DNA of 64,000 nt, from NCBI RefSeq assembly GCF_010384365.1, contig NZ_CP048397.1, positions 2,170,001 through 2,234,000 on the forward strand, given 5' to 3'. The stretch's first letter is position 1, and every line of letters begins with the position of its first letter. The notes under the pieces were generated by a model, which had not been told where the DNA came from, made no database searches, and worked only from the letters and a program-made list of their open reading frames with translations. Of the stretch, positions 1 through 9,841 are shown one piece after another. Source of the DNA: Streptomyces sp. S4.7. Its GTDB lineage: Bacteria > Actinomycetota > Actinomycetes > Streptomycetales > Streptomycetaceae. The position numbers and the translations under genes were made by a program.

Positions 1-458
1 GAGGTGCGGAGCATCTCCAGTCCGCGGTCGGTGTTGAGGAGGAACATCACCGTGAGCGTGGTGGCCACGGTGCCGACACCGAGCAGCGCGGCGCGCATCG
101 GCGGACCGGTGACGGCGACGGTGTAGAGGGCGACCATCGTGGCCGGGGTGGTGGCCGCGTGCGAGTAGTCCAGTGCGTGGTAGGTACCGACGAGGACGAC
201 CATCACCAGCAGGACGGGCACCGGGTGGCGCCGCCGCCAGACCAGGGACGTGGTGACGGCGGCGAACATCGCCCAGCCGGGGGCGTCGAGGGAATTGCCG
301 TCGCCGGGCACGGCCATGGCGAGCAGGAGGCCCAGGACACCGACGACTCCGGTGACCACCAGGTCCGTGCGCAACTGGTGCGGTGCTTGGAGCGGATCGC
401 GGTTGAGCACCGCGAAGACACGTTCGGTGCGTGGTCCTCTACTCGCAGTCTCTGACAC
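1..458 (-). CDS. Sensor histidine kinase, N-terminal membrane part (cut by window edge)
   Basis: About 152 codons are visible and the 3' part lies outside the window. The start is GTG at 458, preceded by a GAGAGG ribosome-binding site. The visible protein begins with a short polar stretch and then has about four or five hydrophobic segments joined by Arg-rich loops such as VWRRRHPVPV. This matches the N-terminal membrane region of actinobacterial NarL-type sensor kinases. No catalytic region (H box, ATP-binding domain) is in view, so the kinase call is an inference from topology and style. It lies 112 bp downstream of the MMPL exporter gene on the same strand, and a kinase/regulator pair next to an exporter is a common arrangement. 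Confidence 0.55.
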   Translation of the reverse strand, partial: MSETASRGPRTERVFAVLNRDPLQAPHQLRTDLVVTGVVGVLGLLLAMAVPGDGNSLDAPGWAMFAAVTTSLVWRRRHPVPVLLVMVVLVGTYHALDYSHAATTPATMVALYTVAVTGPPMRAALLGVGTVATTLTVMFLLNTDRGLEMLRT

Positions 459-570
459 GGGTCCATCCTCTCTTGTCGCGCTCCGGCACGGTATGGCCCC
501 GCACGAAGTCGTCCGGTGCGTCGCGGCCCGGTCCACGCCGAGCCGCGACGCACCGGACGTCTGCCGCCGT

Positions 571-2763
571 TCAGGCCCCGGTGCCGACCGGTTCCCGCTC
601 GCGGTCGCCGGGTCCGTCCTGGCCGCCCGGTCCGCTCCGTCCACCCTGTCCACCCTGTCCGCCCTGTCCGCCCTGTCCGCCGCCGGACCGTGGCGCGGCC
701 GGCGGCTTGGACAGCGCTCCGGGCCACCAGAGCGTGCGGCCGAGCAGCACGCTCGCGCTCGTCACCAGGTACGTACGGACGAGGAAGGTGTCCAGCAGGA
801 CGCCCACGGCCACCAGGAGGCCCATCTCCACGAGCATCACCAGCGGCAGGCCGGCCAGGACACCGAACGTCGCGGCGAGCACGACGCCGGCCGAGGCGAT
901 CACACCGCCCGTGGTGCGCAGCGCCGTCAGCGCGGCTGCCTCGGGCTCCGCGCCCTTCAGTGCCTCCTCCCGCATCCGGTGCATCAGGAAGATGCCGTAG
1001 TCGACGCCGAGCGCGACGAGGAAGACGAACGAGAGCAGCGCGAGCCCCGGATCCATCCCGGTGAAGCCGAGCAGTGGCCCGAAGACCAGACCGCCGATGC
1101 CCATCGACGCGCCCCAGACGACCACGACGGCGAACACCAGCATCAGGGGTGCGACGAGGCTGCGCAGCAGGGCGATCAGGATCAGCAGGACGGCGACGAC
1201 GACCAATGGGATGACGTAGAGCCGGTCCCTGGCGTTGGTGTCGGCGAGGTCGATCTGCTGGGCACTGGGTCCGCCGACGTACGTCTCGTCGTCGAGGGCG
1301 GACCGCAGCCGTTCGATGGTGGCGGTCTCCCCCGCCGACTCCGGCGCGTCCTTGGCGTAGACGGTGATCTCGGTCCAGCCGCCGCCGCTGCGGCCCTGTT
1401 CGGCCTCGGCGACTCCGGAGACGGAGCGGGCGGTGTCGAGCGCCACGTCGGCCCTGCCGTCGGGCGCCATGATGCTGATGGGCTGCGCGCTCTGCTCCGG
1501 GAAGGCGTCCGCCAGACGCGCCATGCCGACGACCGACTCGGGCTTGTCGATGAAGCCGTCCTCCTGCTTGAGCGCGCCGGGCAGGTTCAGTATGCCGAGT
1601 GCGAGGACACCGAGCACCACGAGACCGGTGGCGAGCACGGCGACCGGCTTGCGGGCGGCCGAGGTGCCCATGGCGGCGAAGAAGGACCGGCGCTGCTTGC
1701 CCTCGCTGCCGTGGACGGGGATCAGCGGCCAGAAGACGCGGCGGCCGAGCAGCACCAGGAGGGCGGGGAGCAGCGTGAGCATCGCGATGAGCGCGCAGAC
1801 GACGCCGATGGCGGCGATCGGGCCCATGCCGCTGCTGCTGTTGAGGTCGGCGGCCATGAGGCACAGCAGACCGGCGGCGACGGTGCCGGAGGAGGCGAGG
1901 ACGGCGGGACCGCAGCTGCGCAGCGCGATGCGCATGGCGTCGTACGGCTGGGGTTCGCGGCGCAGCTCCTCGCGGTAGCGGGCGACGAGCAGCAGCGCGT
2001 AGTCGGTGCCCGCGCCGAACACGAGCACGGTCATGATCGCCGAGCTCTGGCTGCTCACGACGGTGTCGAAGGCCTGCACCAGTCCGTAGACGACGGCCAT
2101 GGAGCTGACGGCGGCGGCGCCGACGACGAACAGCGGCACGATCCACAGGAACGGGCTGCGGTAGGTGATGATCAGCAGGACGGCGACGACCAGCACGGTC
2201 GCCATCATCAGGGTGCCGTCGATGGACTCGAAGACGGCCTCCATGTCGGACTGGACGGCGCCGGATCCGGCGACCTCGATGTCGAGTCCACTGCCGCCGC
2301 CCGCGCCGCTCCCGCCGCCCTCCGTGGTGAGGGCCCGTACGTCCTCGACGAAGGCGATCTGCACGGCTTCCTTGTCGATGCCCGGCTCGTCGGGCACGGC
2401 ACTCGCGATCGGGTACATCAGGAGCGTGCCGTCCTCGGACGGGATGCCCTTGGGCGGTGCGGTGAGCTTCTGCTCGGCCGCGACCCGAGCCAGTTGCTCC
2501 TCGGCGGTCGTCCGGTCGGCGGCGGTGAGTCCGCCGTCCCGGTGGTAGACGACGATCAGATCGGTCGTCTCGCCGCCCGGCAGCGCCTGCCGGACCTTCT
2601 CCACATGGGTGGAGTCGGCGCTCGCCGGGAGGTAGTCGACGGCTTCGTCGCGCTGTACGTCGCCGAGCTTCCCGGCGAACATGGCGGCCACGGCGATCAC
2701 GACCACCCACAGTCCGACCACCGCCCAGGGCAGCAGACGTCGGCGTTTGATATCGGGCCCCAT
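571..2763 (-). CDS. MMPL/RND-family membrane transporter
   Basis: A 730-residue protein with the duplicated RND layout: one N-terminal membrane helix (residues about 11-31), a large extracytoplasmic loop, a five-helix block, then the same pattern again. Each helical block carries the family's GxDYxxxLxxR signature: GTDYALLLVAR in the first half and GVDYGIFLMHR in the second. The Asp-Tyr pair is expected to be the proton relay. Family members export lipids, siderophores or drugs; the substrate here cannot be read from the sequence. The C-terminus is an unusual cytoplasmic tail of GGQ repeats followed by Gly/Pro/Asp-rich sequence. The ATG at 2763 follows a purine-rich AAGGGGGG stretch. The sensor kinase downstream may belong to the same unit. 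Confidence 0.93.
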   Translation of the reverse strand: MGPDIKRRRLLPWAVVGLWVVVIAVAAMFAGKLGDVQRDEAVDYLPASADSTHVEKVRQALPGGETTDLIVVYHRDGGLTAADRTTAEEQLARVAAEQKLTAPPKGIPSEDGTLLMYPIASAVPDEPGIDKEAVQIAFVEDVRALTTEGGGSGAGGGSGLDIEVAGSGAVQSDMEAVFESIDGTLMMATVLVVAVLLIITYRSPFLWIVPLFVVGAAAVSSMAVVYGLVQAFDTVVSSQSSAIMTVLVFGAGTDYALLLVARYREELRREPQPYDAMRIALRSCGPAVLASSGTVAAGLLCLMAADLNSSSGMGPIAAIGVVCALIAMLTLLPALLVLLGRRVFWPLIPVHGSEGKQRRSFFAAMGTSAARKPVAVLATGLVVLGVLALGILNLPGALKQEDGFIDKPESVVGMARLADAFPEQSAQPISIMAPDGRADVALDTARSVSGVAEAEQGRSGGGWTEITVYAKDAPESAGETATIERLRSALDDETYVGGPSAQQIDLADTNARDRLYVIPLVVVAVLLILIALLRSLVAPLMLVFAVVVVWGASMGIGGLVFGPLLGFTGMDPGLALLSFVFLVALGVDYGIFLMHRMREEALKGAEPEAAALTALRTTGGVIASAGVVLAATFGVLAGLPLVMLVEMGLLVAVGVLLDTFLVRTYLVTSASVLLGRTLWWPGALSKPPAAPRSGGGQGGQGGQGGQGGRSGPGGQDGPGDREREPVGTGA
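641..676 (-). repeat. Four tandem 9-bp units encoding Gly-Gly-Gln
   Basis: Near-identical 9-base units (CCACCCTGT twice, CCGCCCTGT twice on the + strand) encode (GGQ)4 in the cytoplasmic tail of the MMPL transporter. Such arrays can change length by replication slippage without breaking the frame. Confidence 0.8.
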
Positions 2764-2986
2764 CGCGGGCCCCCCTTCTGCACAGCCGGTCAGAGTTGAC
2801 TACAGCCTCGCGGCGGGGAGCGCCGGAATCGTCGCGCGTGAGGGCGAGATGGGTGTTACTGCCCCGGGTGACCGGGACGCGTGGTTACTCCCGCAGGAGT
2901 ACGCGGACGGGGTACGCCCGTGGGTGATCCCGGGCGCCGGGAGCGAGCCCCGGACGCCGGCTGCTCCGGAGGAGGCGGGAGGCGGC

Positions 2987-3682
2987 TCAGGAGGACGGCG
3001 TACGGGCCGATTCGAGCAGCCGCGCCGTGTCGTCGGCGCACAGTTGCAACGCGCCGCCGACGGTGGAGAGCACGTCGCGCTCCGCCGCGCTGTACGGCCC
3101 GTCGGCCAGCGCGATCCGCGCGCCCTGGAGCAGGATCGACTCCCGGCCGGCCGTCGCGAGATGCGGTGCCAGCGGCTCCAGCGCCTCGTGCAGCTCGATG
3201 GCGAGCGCGGCCCCGCAGGGTCCCGGGTCGATCAGGAACCGCCCCGTGTCGGCGGCCAGCGCCTCCACCAGCTCCGTGAGCTGCTCCTCCGTGCAGTCCT
3301 CGATCCCGGCCGCCCTGACCGTGCCGACGGCGGTCTCCCGGACCGTACGGGCGGACGTGCCGCCCGCGGCGAGGACGGCGAGCGCCACCGTGTGCACGGC
3401 GTCGCGGAGCATCGCGGAGAAGCGGACGGTGGTGGGGTGGTCGAGGATGTCGGTACCGAAGTGGCCGTGGCAGGCGGCGCATTCGACGACGGGGCCGGCC
3501 GAGCCGCGCGGCACCAGCGGCACTCCGAGCACGGCGAAACGGCGACGTCCGGTGCGGCGGCGGTAGTTGCGGTCACCGCCGCAGTCGGGGCAGAAGAACT
3601 CCCCGTCCCCGATGGTGTTCCACGCGGTGTTGATGCCGCAGATGCGCAGTTTCCTGCCGTTCGATCCCTGGCCTGGCAGCAC
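2987..3682 (-). CDS. Zinc-ribbon TerB-like protein
   Basis: A 231-residue soluble protein. The N-terminal half has two Cys pairs, CPDCGG and CAACHG, forming a probable zinc ribbon. The C-terminal half is all-helical and resembles the TerB/tellurite-resistance fold, with repeated acidic helices such as EEQLTELVEAL and SAAERDVLSTV. I choose the GTG at 3682 (VLPGQGSNGRK) because a GGAGG lies 8 bases upstream; the frame stays open to an ATG at 3739 with no site of that quality. TerB-like domains are linked to metal sensing and membrane stress, but the precise role is unknown. It is a stand-alone gene upstream of the MMPL transporter and separated from it by 223 bp in which I see no gene. Confidence 0.8.
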   Translation of the reverse strand: MLPGQGSNGRKLRICGINTAWNTIGDGEFFCPDCGGDRNYRRRTGRRRFAVLGVPLVPRGSAGPVVECAACHGHFGTDILDHPTTVRFSAMLRDAVHTVALAVLAAGGTSARTVRETAVGTVRAAGIEDCTEEQLTELVEALAADTGRFLIDPGPCGAALAIELHEALEPLAPHLATAGRESILLQGARIALADGPYSAAERDVLSTVGGALQLCADDTARLLESARTPSS

Positions 3683-3836
3683 GTCGCGCACCTCCGTAAC
3701 GCTTCGGCAACTTTGCCGCATTGACGTGATGTTAACCACAGCAACGATGCGGCGTCATTACCTGGGCGTCAGTTCGCCACGACATGGCCGAACCCCGCCC
3801 ACCGGGACAGGTGGACGGGGCCGGTAAACGCTCAGG

Positions 3837-5724
<1,888 letters not shown>

Positions 5725-5729
5725 TACGA

Positions 5730-5777
5730 CTACAGACCCTCGCCGCGGCAGCTAAGGAGAAGCAGCCCGAAACGCAT
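5730..5777 (-). CDS. leuA leader peptide (attenuator)
   Basis: A 15-codon ORF encoding MRFGLLLLSCRGEGL followed by TAG. Codons 5-8 are CTG CTT CTC CTT, four consecutive leucines, and codon 15 is a fifth. It ends 90 bases before the leuA ATG on the same strand. Short leader ORFs rich in the end-product codon are the signature of ribosome-mediated transcription attenuation, and such leaders are known upstream of leuA in Streptomyces. Ribosomes stalling at the Leu run when Leu-tRNA is scarce should alter RNA folding in the downstream leader and raise leuA expression. No ribosome-binding site precedes the ATG, and a -10-like TAGGCT sits only 10 bases upstream, so the transcript probably starts 1-4 bases before the ATG. 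Confidence 0.85.
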   Translation of the reverse strand: MRFGLLLLSCRGEGL

Positions 5778-5787
5778 GATGTGCCGC

Positions 5788-5793
5788 AGCCTA
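5788..5793 (-). promoter_or_regulatory. Candidate -10 box for the leuA leader transcript
   Basis: TAGGCT on the minus strand, matching the Streptomyces vegetative -10 consensus (TAGRRT-like), 10 bases before the leader ATG. No strong -35 hexamer is visible at the usual distance. A farther alternative is TTGACC (5851-5856) with CATACT (5826-5831) at 19-base spacing. Confidence 0.5.
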
Positions 5794-5918
5794 GCGGAGC
5801 CGCGCGGTCCGCGCGGGGCCGTATCAGTATGCGGGATCACCGGGGGTTGCGGTCAAATGCCCGGAAAAGCACCGGTCCGCCCGCCCGTGCACCGACCCCC
5901 GGGCGCCGCCGGCCCCGC

Positions 5919-6872
5919 TCAGAAGCCGAGCTTGCGCAGCTGCTTGGGATCACGCTGCCAGTCCTTCGCGACCTTGACGTGCAGGTCCAGGAAGACCGGT
6001 GTCCCCAGCAGCGCCTCGATGTGCTTGCGGGACTTCGTCCCGACCTCCTTGAGCCGCTTGCCCTTGGGCCCGATGATGATCCCCTTCTGGCTCGGCCGCT
6101 CGATGTAGACGTTCGCGTGGATGTCCAGCAGCGGCTTGTCCGCCGGCCGGTCCTCGCGCGGCAGCATCTCCTCGACCACGACCGCGATCGAGTGCGGCAG
6201 CTCGTCCCGTACGCCTTCGAGCGCGGCCTCGCGGATCAGCTCGGCCACCATGACCATCTCGGGCTCGTCGGTGAGGTCGCCCTCCGGGTAGAGCGGCGGG
6301 CTCTGCGGCAGCAGCGGGACCAGCAGATCGGCGACGAGGTCCACCTGGTCGCCGCTGACGGCCGAGACCGGGACGATCTCCGCCCACTCGAAACCCAGCT
6401 CCTTGCCGAGCTGGTCGACCGCGATCAGCTGCTCGGCCAGCACACGGGAGTCGACGAGGTCGGTCTTCGTGACGAGCGCGACCTTCGGCGTCTTCCTGAT
6501 CCCGGCCAGCTCCTTGGCGATGAACCGGTCACCGGGGCCGAGCTTCTGGTCCGCGGGCAGACAGAAACCGATCACGTCGACCTCGGCCCAGGTGGTCCGT
6601 ACGACATCGTTCAGCCGCTCACCGAGCAGCGTGCGCGGCTTGTGGAGGCCGGGGGTGTCGACCAGGATCAGCTGCGCCTCGGGCCGGTGCACGATGCCGC
6701 GCACCGTGTGACGCGTGGTCTGCGGCCGGCTCGACGTGATGGCCACCTTCTGGCCGACCAGAGCGTTCGTGAGGGTGGACTTGCCCGCGTTGGGGCGACC
6801 GACGAAACAGGCGAAACCGGCCCGGTGGGGGGCTTCGGAAGTCTCGGGAGACGTAGGGGTACGAGCGCTCAT
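5919..6872 (-). CDS. era: GTPase Era, ribosome assembly factor
   Basis: A 317-residue GTPase that binds 16S rRNA and assists 30S maturation. The G domain shows G1 GRPNAGKS, the switch region SSRPQTTRHTVRG, G3 DTPGL and G4 TKTD. The C-terminal KH RNA-binding domain has the GXXG-containing IIIGPKGKRLKEVG. Length is normal for the family. I prefer the ATG at 6872 (MSART) because a GGGGAG lies 10 bases upstream; the in-frame ATG at 6881 sits on top of that site. It follows the cytidine-deaminase-like gene on the same strand, a common actinobacterial pairing. YbeY, which cooperates with Era in 16S rRNA maturation in other bacteria, is encoded about 5 kb away. Confidence 0.97.
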   Translation of the reverse strand: MSARTPTSPETSEAPHRAGFACFVGRPNAGKSTLTNALVGQKVAITSSRPQTTRHTVRGIVHRPEAQLILVDTPGLHKPRTLLGERLNDVVRTTWAEVDVIGFCLPADQKLGPGDRFIAKELAGIRKTPKVALVTKTDLVDSRVLAEQLIAVDQLGKELGFEWAEIVPVSAVSGDQVDLVADLLVPLLPQSPPLYPEGDLTDEPEMVMVAELIREAALEGVRDELPHSIAVVVEEMLPREDRPADKPLLDIHANVYIERPSQKGIIIGPKGKRLKEVGTKSRKHIEALLGTPVFLDLHVKVAKDWQRDPKQLRKLGF

Positions 6873-6941
6873 GGCGCCCATTCTCCCCGATCGCCCCGCC
6901 CCCGCCGACCAGTCGGCCCGGAGACGGACCCTCCGGATGTC

Positions 6942-7295
6942 TCAGCCGGCGCTCACGCGTCGCCGCACGGTCCCGTCGGGAGCGGCCACCAGCACGGGCG
7001 TCGCGGGCCCGCCGAGATCGCGTACGGCGGCCCGGTCCTCCTCGCTCGGCGCCTCCGCGTCGGTGACGACGGCGGCGGCCTCCAGCGAGGTGGCGCCACT
7101 CGCGACGGCCATGGCGACGGCGGTCCGCAGCGCGCTGAGCGCAAGGGAGTCGAGAGCGACGGTCCCGGCGACATAGGTCCGCCCGGTGTCGTCCCGCACG
7201 GCCGCCCCCTCGGGCACCCCGTTGCGGGCACGGGCGCTGCGGGCCAGCGTGATGATCTTGCGGTCCTCGGGGTCGAGGTCGGTGCTCTGCGTCAT
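6942..7295 (-). CDS. Degenerate cytidine-deaminase-like protein
   Basis: A 117-residue protein upstream of era that resembles the small protein annotated as cytidine deaminase beside era in Streptomyces. Segments such as SARARNGVPEGAAVRDDTGR and ALSALRTAVAMAVASGA follow the deaminase fold. The catalytic zinc site is missing: there is no (H/C)AE motif where helix 2 should carry it, and no PCxxC. It is therefore unlikely to deaminate cytidine and may have a structural or nucleotide-binding role. The start is the ATG at 7295; no strong ribosome-binding site precedes it, so the exact start is less certain. It lies 69 bp upstream of era on the same strand. Confidence 0.75.
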   Translation of the reverse strand: MTQSTDLDPEDRKIITLARSARARNGVPEGAAVRDDTGRTYVAGTVALDSLALSALRTAVAMAVASGATSLEAAAVVTDAEAPSEEDRAAVRDLGGPATPVLVAAPDGTVRRRVSAG

Positions 7296-7342
7296 GGCCC
7301 GAGCATAGAGAGCGGCCTCACCGGCGACACGGCCCGCCCTCG

Positions 7343-7711
7343 TCAGCCGAGAAGACAGAAGGGATGCCCCGCCGGATCGGCGAAGACCCGCCACCCGGCG
7401 GGGTCGACGGCGAGCAACGTCGCGCCGAGGCCGAGCACTTGCTCCTGGGCCCGGTCGATGTCCGCCACGTCGAGATCCAGATGGAACTGCTGCGGATACG
7501 CGGCGTCCGGCCACCGCGGCGCCCGGTACCCGGGCACCCGCTGAAAGGCGAACACGAGACCGTCCCCGGTATGGAGGGTGGCGAAGCCGTCGTCGACGGC
7601 CCAGCGGGGATCGGGCCGATCGACGTCGCCGCCGAGGAGCTCCTGGTAGAAATGTGCGAGTTCCCCCGCATCGGGGCAGTCCAGCACCACGCACTGCAGT
7701 TTGCCGATCAC
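7343..7711 (-). CDS. VOC-family (glyoxalase-like) protein
   Basis: A 122-residue single-domain VOC protein. The opening KLQCVVLDCPDAGELAHFYQ and the closing WRVFADPAGHPFCL are hallmarks of the glyoxalase/bleomycin-resistance/dioxygenase fold, with the usual paired beta-alpha-beta-beta-beta units. The substrate is not predictable. I choose the GTG at 7711 because GGAAGGA lies 10 bases upstream; the frame is open to 7858 with no comparable site. It may be the first gene of the unit that continues into the deaminase-like gene and era, 47 bp downstream. Confidence 0.87.
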   Translation of the reverse strand: MIGKLQCVVLDCPDAGELAHFYQELLGGDVDRPDPRWAVDDGFATLHTGDGLVFAFQRVPGYRAPRWPDAAYPQQFHLDLDVADIDRAQEQVLGLGATLLAVDPAGWRVFADPAGHPFCLLG

Positions 7712-8040
7712 TGACGGGGTGTCCTTCCGACGACTGGGGGCCGCCGCGTGACGGGCGTCCCGGCGGACCGGCTCCACCGTCTGCCGAGCGCCGCCTCCAC
7801 ACGGAGCGCACAGCCCGCCTGACGCAGCGTTGAACCCCGCGATTCCGGCATCACGCACGAGCCGTAGATCACATGAACGTCATCCCAACAAAGCATGAAA
7901 TACCCATGTCTTCTGGCTTTTGATCTCGGGTATCGTCCCGTTCCATGCGGCCCGGTCACTGACCAGGACCGGTGCCGGTGGGGGGAGAGCGCTTGCCGGG
8001 CTCCCGACCAGGTGTGTCTGAGCAAACGAGGAAGAAGGTT
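7712..8040. other. Divergent promoter region, no gene
   Basis: This 329-bp gap separates the minus-strand VOC gene from the + strand pyruvyltransferase gene. It includes a relatively AT-rich stretch (about 7865-7945) of the kind expected around promoters. I find no convincing -35/-10 pair, RNA gene or small ORF with a ribosome-binding site. Confidence 0.5.
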
Positions 8041-9447
8041 ATGAAGCGCATACTCATACGCTCTGGTAAGAGCCCGTTCTACGTCGCCAGTCAGCAGGAG
8101 TTCATCCAGAAGGACCTGATCGGAACGAACTCCGGGAACCTGCTCTTCAGCGACGCCGCGCACAAGATCCTCCTCACCGAGCGCACCGAGATCACCTCCA
8201 ACGGGCTCAGCACCGTCCCGACGGCCGAGCGGGCGCGGCAGATCAATGAGCAGTACGACGTCTTCGTCGTGCCTCTCGCCAATGCCTTCCGCCCCTCCTT
8301 CAAGGGCGCGTTGGACAAGCTCTCCACCCTCATCGAGCAGCTCACCATCCCCGTCGTGGTCGTGGGTGTGGGCGCGCAGGCGACTCATGACTACGACACC
8401 GCCAAGCTGGGGCCCATCGAGACCTCGGTCAAGCGGTTCGTCAGGGCCGTCCTGGACAGATCCGCCTCCATGGGCGTACGCGGTGAGCTGACCGCCGCCT
8501 ACCTGGAGCGGCTCGGCTTCAAGAAGCACATCGAGGTCATCGGCTGTCCGTCGATGTTCCTCCACGGCGACACCTTCCCGACGCCCCGGGACCCGGGCAC
8601 GATAGACGCCCGCTCCCGGATCGTGATCAACATGTCGCCGGGCGCGACGACCGTCGGCGACCTGGAAGGCCTGGCCCGCCACGCGCTGAGCCGCTTCCCG
8701 CACCTCAGGTACTACGCGCAGAACCTCGCCGACGCCGAGATCCTCTTCTGGGGCGACACTTCCGCCGTCACCGGCCCCAAGACACGCTTCCCCCGCCGGC
8801 TGACCCACCCGCTGTTCGAGGAGAACCGGGTCAGGGTCCCGCTGGACCCCAAGACATGGATGGACGAGCTGGCGACGTACGACTTCGTCTACGGCACCCG
8901 CATCCACGGCAACATCGCGCCCCTGCTCGCAGGCACCCCCAGCGTCGTGCTGGTCCACGACTCGCGGACCCTGGAGCTGTGCCGCTACTTCGGCATACCG
9001 CACCGGATGCTCAGCGTCACGCCCGCCGACATCCACCCGCAGGAGCTGTACGACCAGGCCGACTTCAGCGAGATGCTGAACGGGCACAAGGAGCGCTTCG
9101 ACCGCTTCGTCGGCTTCCTCGACCGGAACGGTCTGGAGAACACCTTCACGCACGGCGACGGCGGCGCCGCCTTCGACCTGCGGCTCGGCGCCCTCGACCT
9201 CCCGCCGTCCCTCGGTGTGTGGGACGGCACGGACGACGGCTCGCTGCACTACCGGTTCAGCCGGCTGCACGAGCGTCACACCGTCACCGACCGCCGAATC
9301 GAGACGCTCACCAAGAAGAACAACGAACTCCAGAAGAAGCTCAACTCCATGGAGCGGCGTCTGGCCGATCTGGAGAACGGCTCGCCGCTGCGGATCGGTC
9401 CGGCGGTCCGGCGTCAGGTGCGCCGCAGGCTGCGGCCCAACAGCTGA
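8041..9447 (+). CDS. Polysaccharide pyruvyl transferase family protein
   Basis: A 468-residue protein of the PF04230 type, which transfers pyruvyl groups from PEP to sugars of surface polysaccharides or teichoic-acid-like polymers. Visible family features are VVVVGVGAQ, the GVRGELT segment after a conserved Ser-Met-Gly, and the C-terminal VYGTRIHGNIAPLLAGTPSVVLVHDSRTLE region (shown here only as a landmark, with its GTRIHG core). The last 60 residues form a charged coiled coil (TLTKKNNELQKKLNSMERRL). The ATG at 8041 follows GAAGG; the frame is open upstream without a better start. It is the only + strand gene between 1 and 20.7 kb and interrupts an otherwise co-oriented housekeeping series. 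Confidence 0.85.
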   Translation: MKRILIRSGKSPFYVASQQEFIQKDLIGTNSGNLLFSDAAHKILLTERTEITSNGLSTVPTAERARQINEQYDVFVVPLANAFRPSFKGALDKLSTLIEQLTIPVVVVGVGAQATHDYDTAKLGPIETSVKRFVRAVLDRSASMGVRGELTAAYLERLGFKKHIEVIGCPSMFLHGDTFPTPRDPGTIDARSRIVINMSPGATTVGDLEGLARHALSRFPHLRYYAQNLADAEILFWGDTSAVTGPKTRFPRRLTHPLFEENRVRVPLDPKTWMDELATYDFVYGTRIHGNIAPLLAGTPSVVLVHDSRTLELCRYFGIPHRMLSVTPADIHPQELYDQADFSEMLNGHKERFDRFVGFLDRNGLENTFTHGDGGAAFDLRLGALDLPPSLGVWDGTDDGSLHYRFSRLHERHTVTDRRIETLTKKNNELQKKLNSMERRLADLENGSPLRIGPAVRRQVRRRLRPNS

Positions 9448-9460
9448 GGCCGGGCCCCTG

Positions 9461-9841
9461 TCACGGCCGGTCCAGCCGGAGGCGCTCCGCCTTCGGCAGA
9501 CCGGCCACCACCAGGTCGTAACTGTCCTCGACCAGCTCACGCACCGTCCCACCGGGCAGCCCGGCGACGGTGACCGTGTTCCAGTGCCGCTTGTTGAGGT
9601 GCCAGCCGGGGACGATCTGCGGATGAGCGGCACGCAGGCGGATCGCCTCGTCCGGGTCGCACTTGAGCGAGACCTTCAGCGGCTCGGCGTCCAGGGCGGT
9701 GAGCGCGAACACCTTCCCCACGACCTTGAAGACCGAGGTCTCCGGGTTGAAGGGGAACTCCTCCGTCACGGCGTTGAACTCCAGGCAGAACGCGCGCAGT
9801 TCGTCCCGCGACAGCGAGCCCTCCCGTGCCGCGCGGCTCAT
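9461..9841 (-). CDS. MmcQ/YjbR-family protein
   Basis: A 126-residue protein of the CyaY-like YjbR/MmcQ fold. Diagnostic features are FNPETSVFKVVGKVFAL, the basic PGWHLNKRHWNTV segment and the VRELVEDSYDLVV helix near the end. Members bind DNA in structural studies, but their function is not settled. Its ATG overlaps the TGA of the CorC-like gene upstream by four bases (ATGA), so the two are translationally coupled. It is the last gene of the phoH-ybeY-corC series and ends 13 bp from the convergent pyruvyltransferase gene. Confidence 0.88.
   Translation of the reverse strand: MSRAAREGSLSRDELRAFCLEFNAVTEEFPFNPETSVFKVVGKVFALTALDAEPLKVSLKCDPDEAIRLRAAHPQIVPGWHLNKRHWNTVTVAGLPGGTVRELVEDSYDLVVAGLPKAERLRLDRP

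Noticed and set aside
250..2799. 849-codon + strand frame opposite the MMPL transporter
   Set aside because: The composition is the reverse complement of a recognised gene, rich in Gly/Arg/His with no domain pattern.
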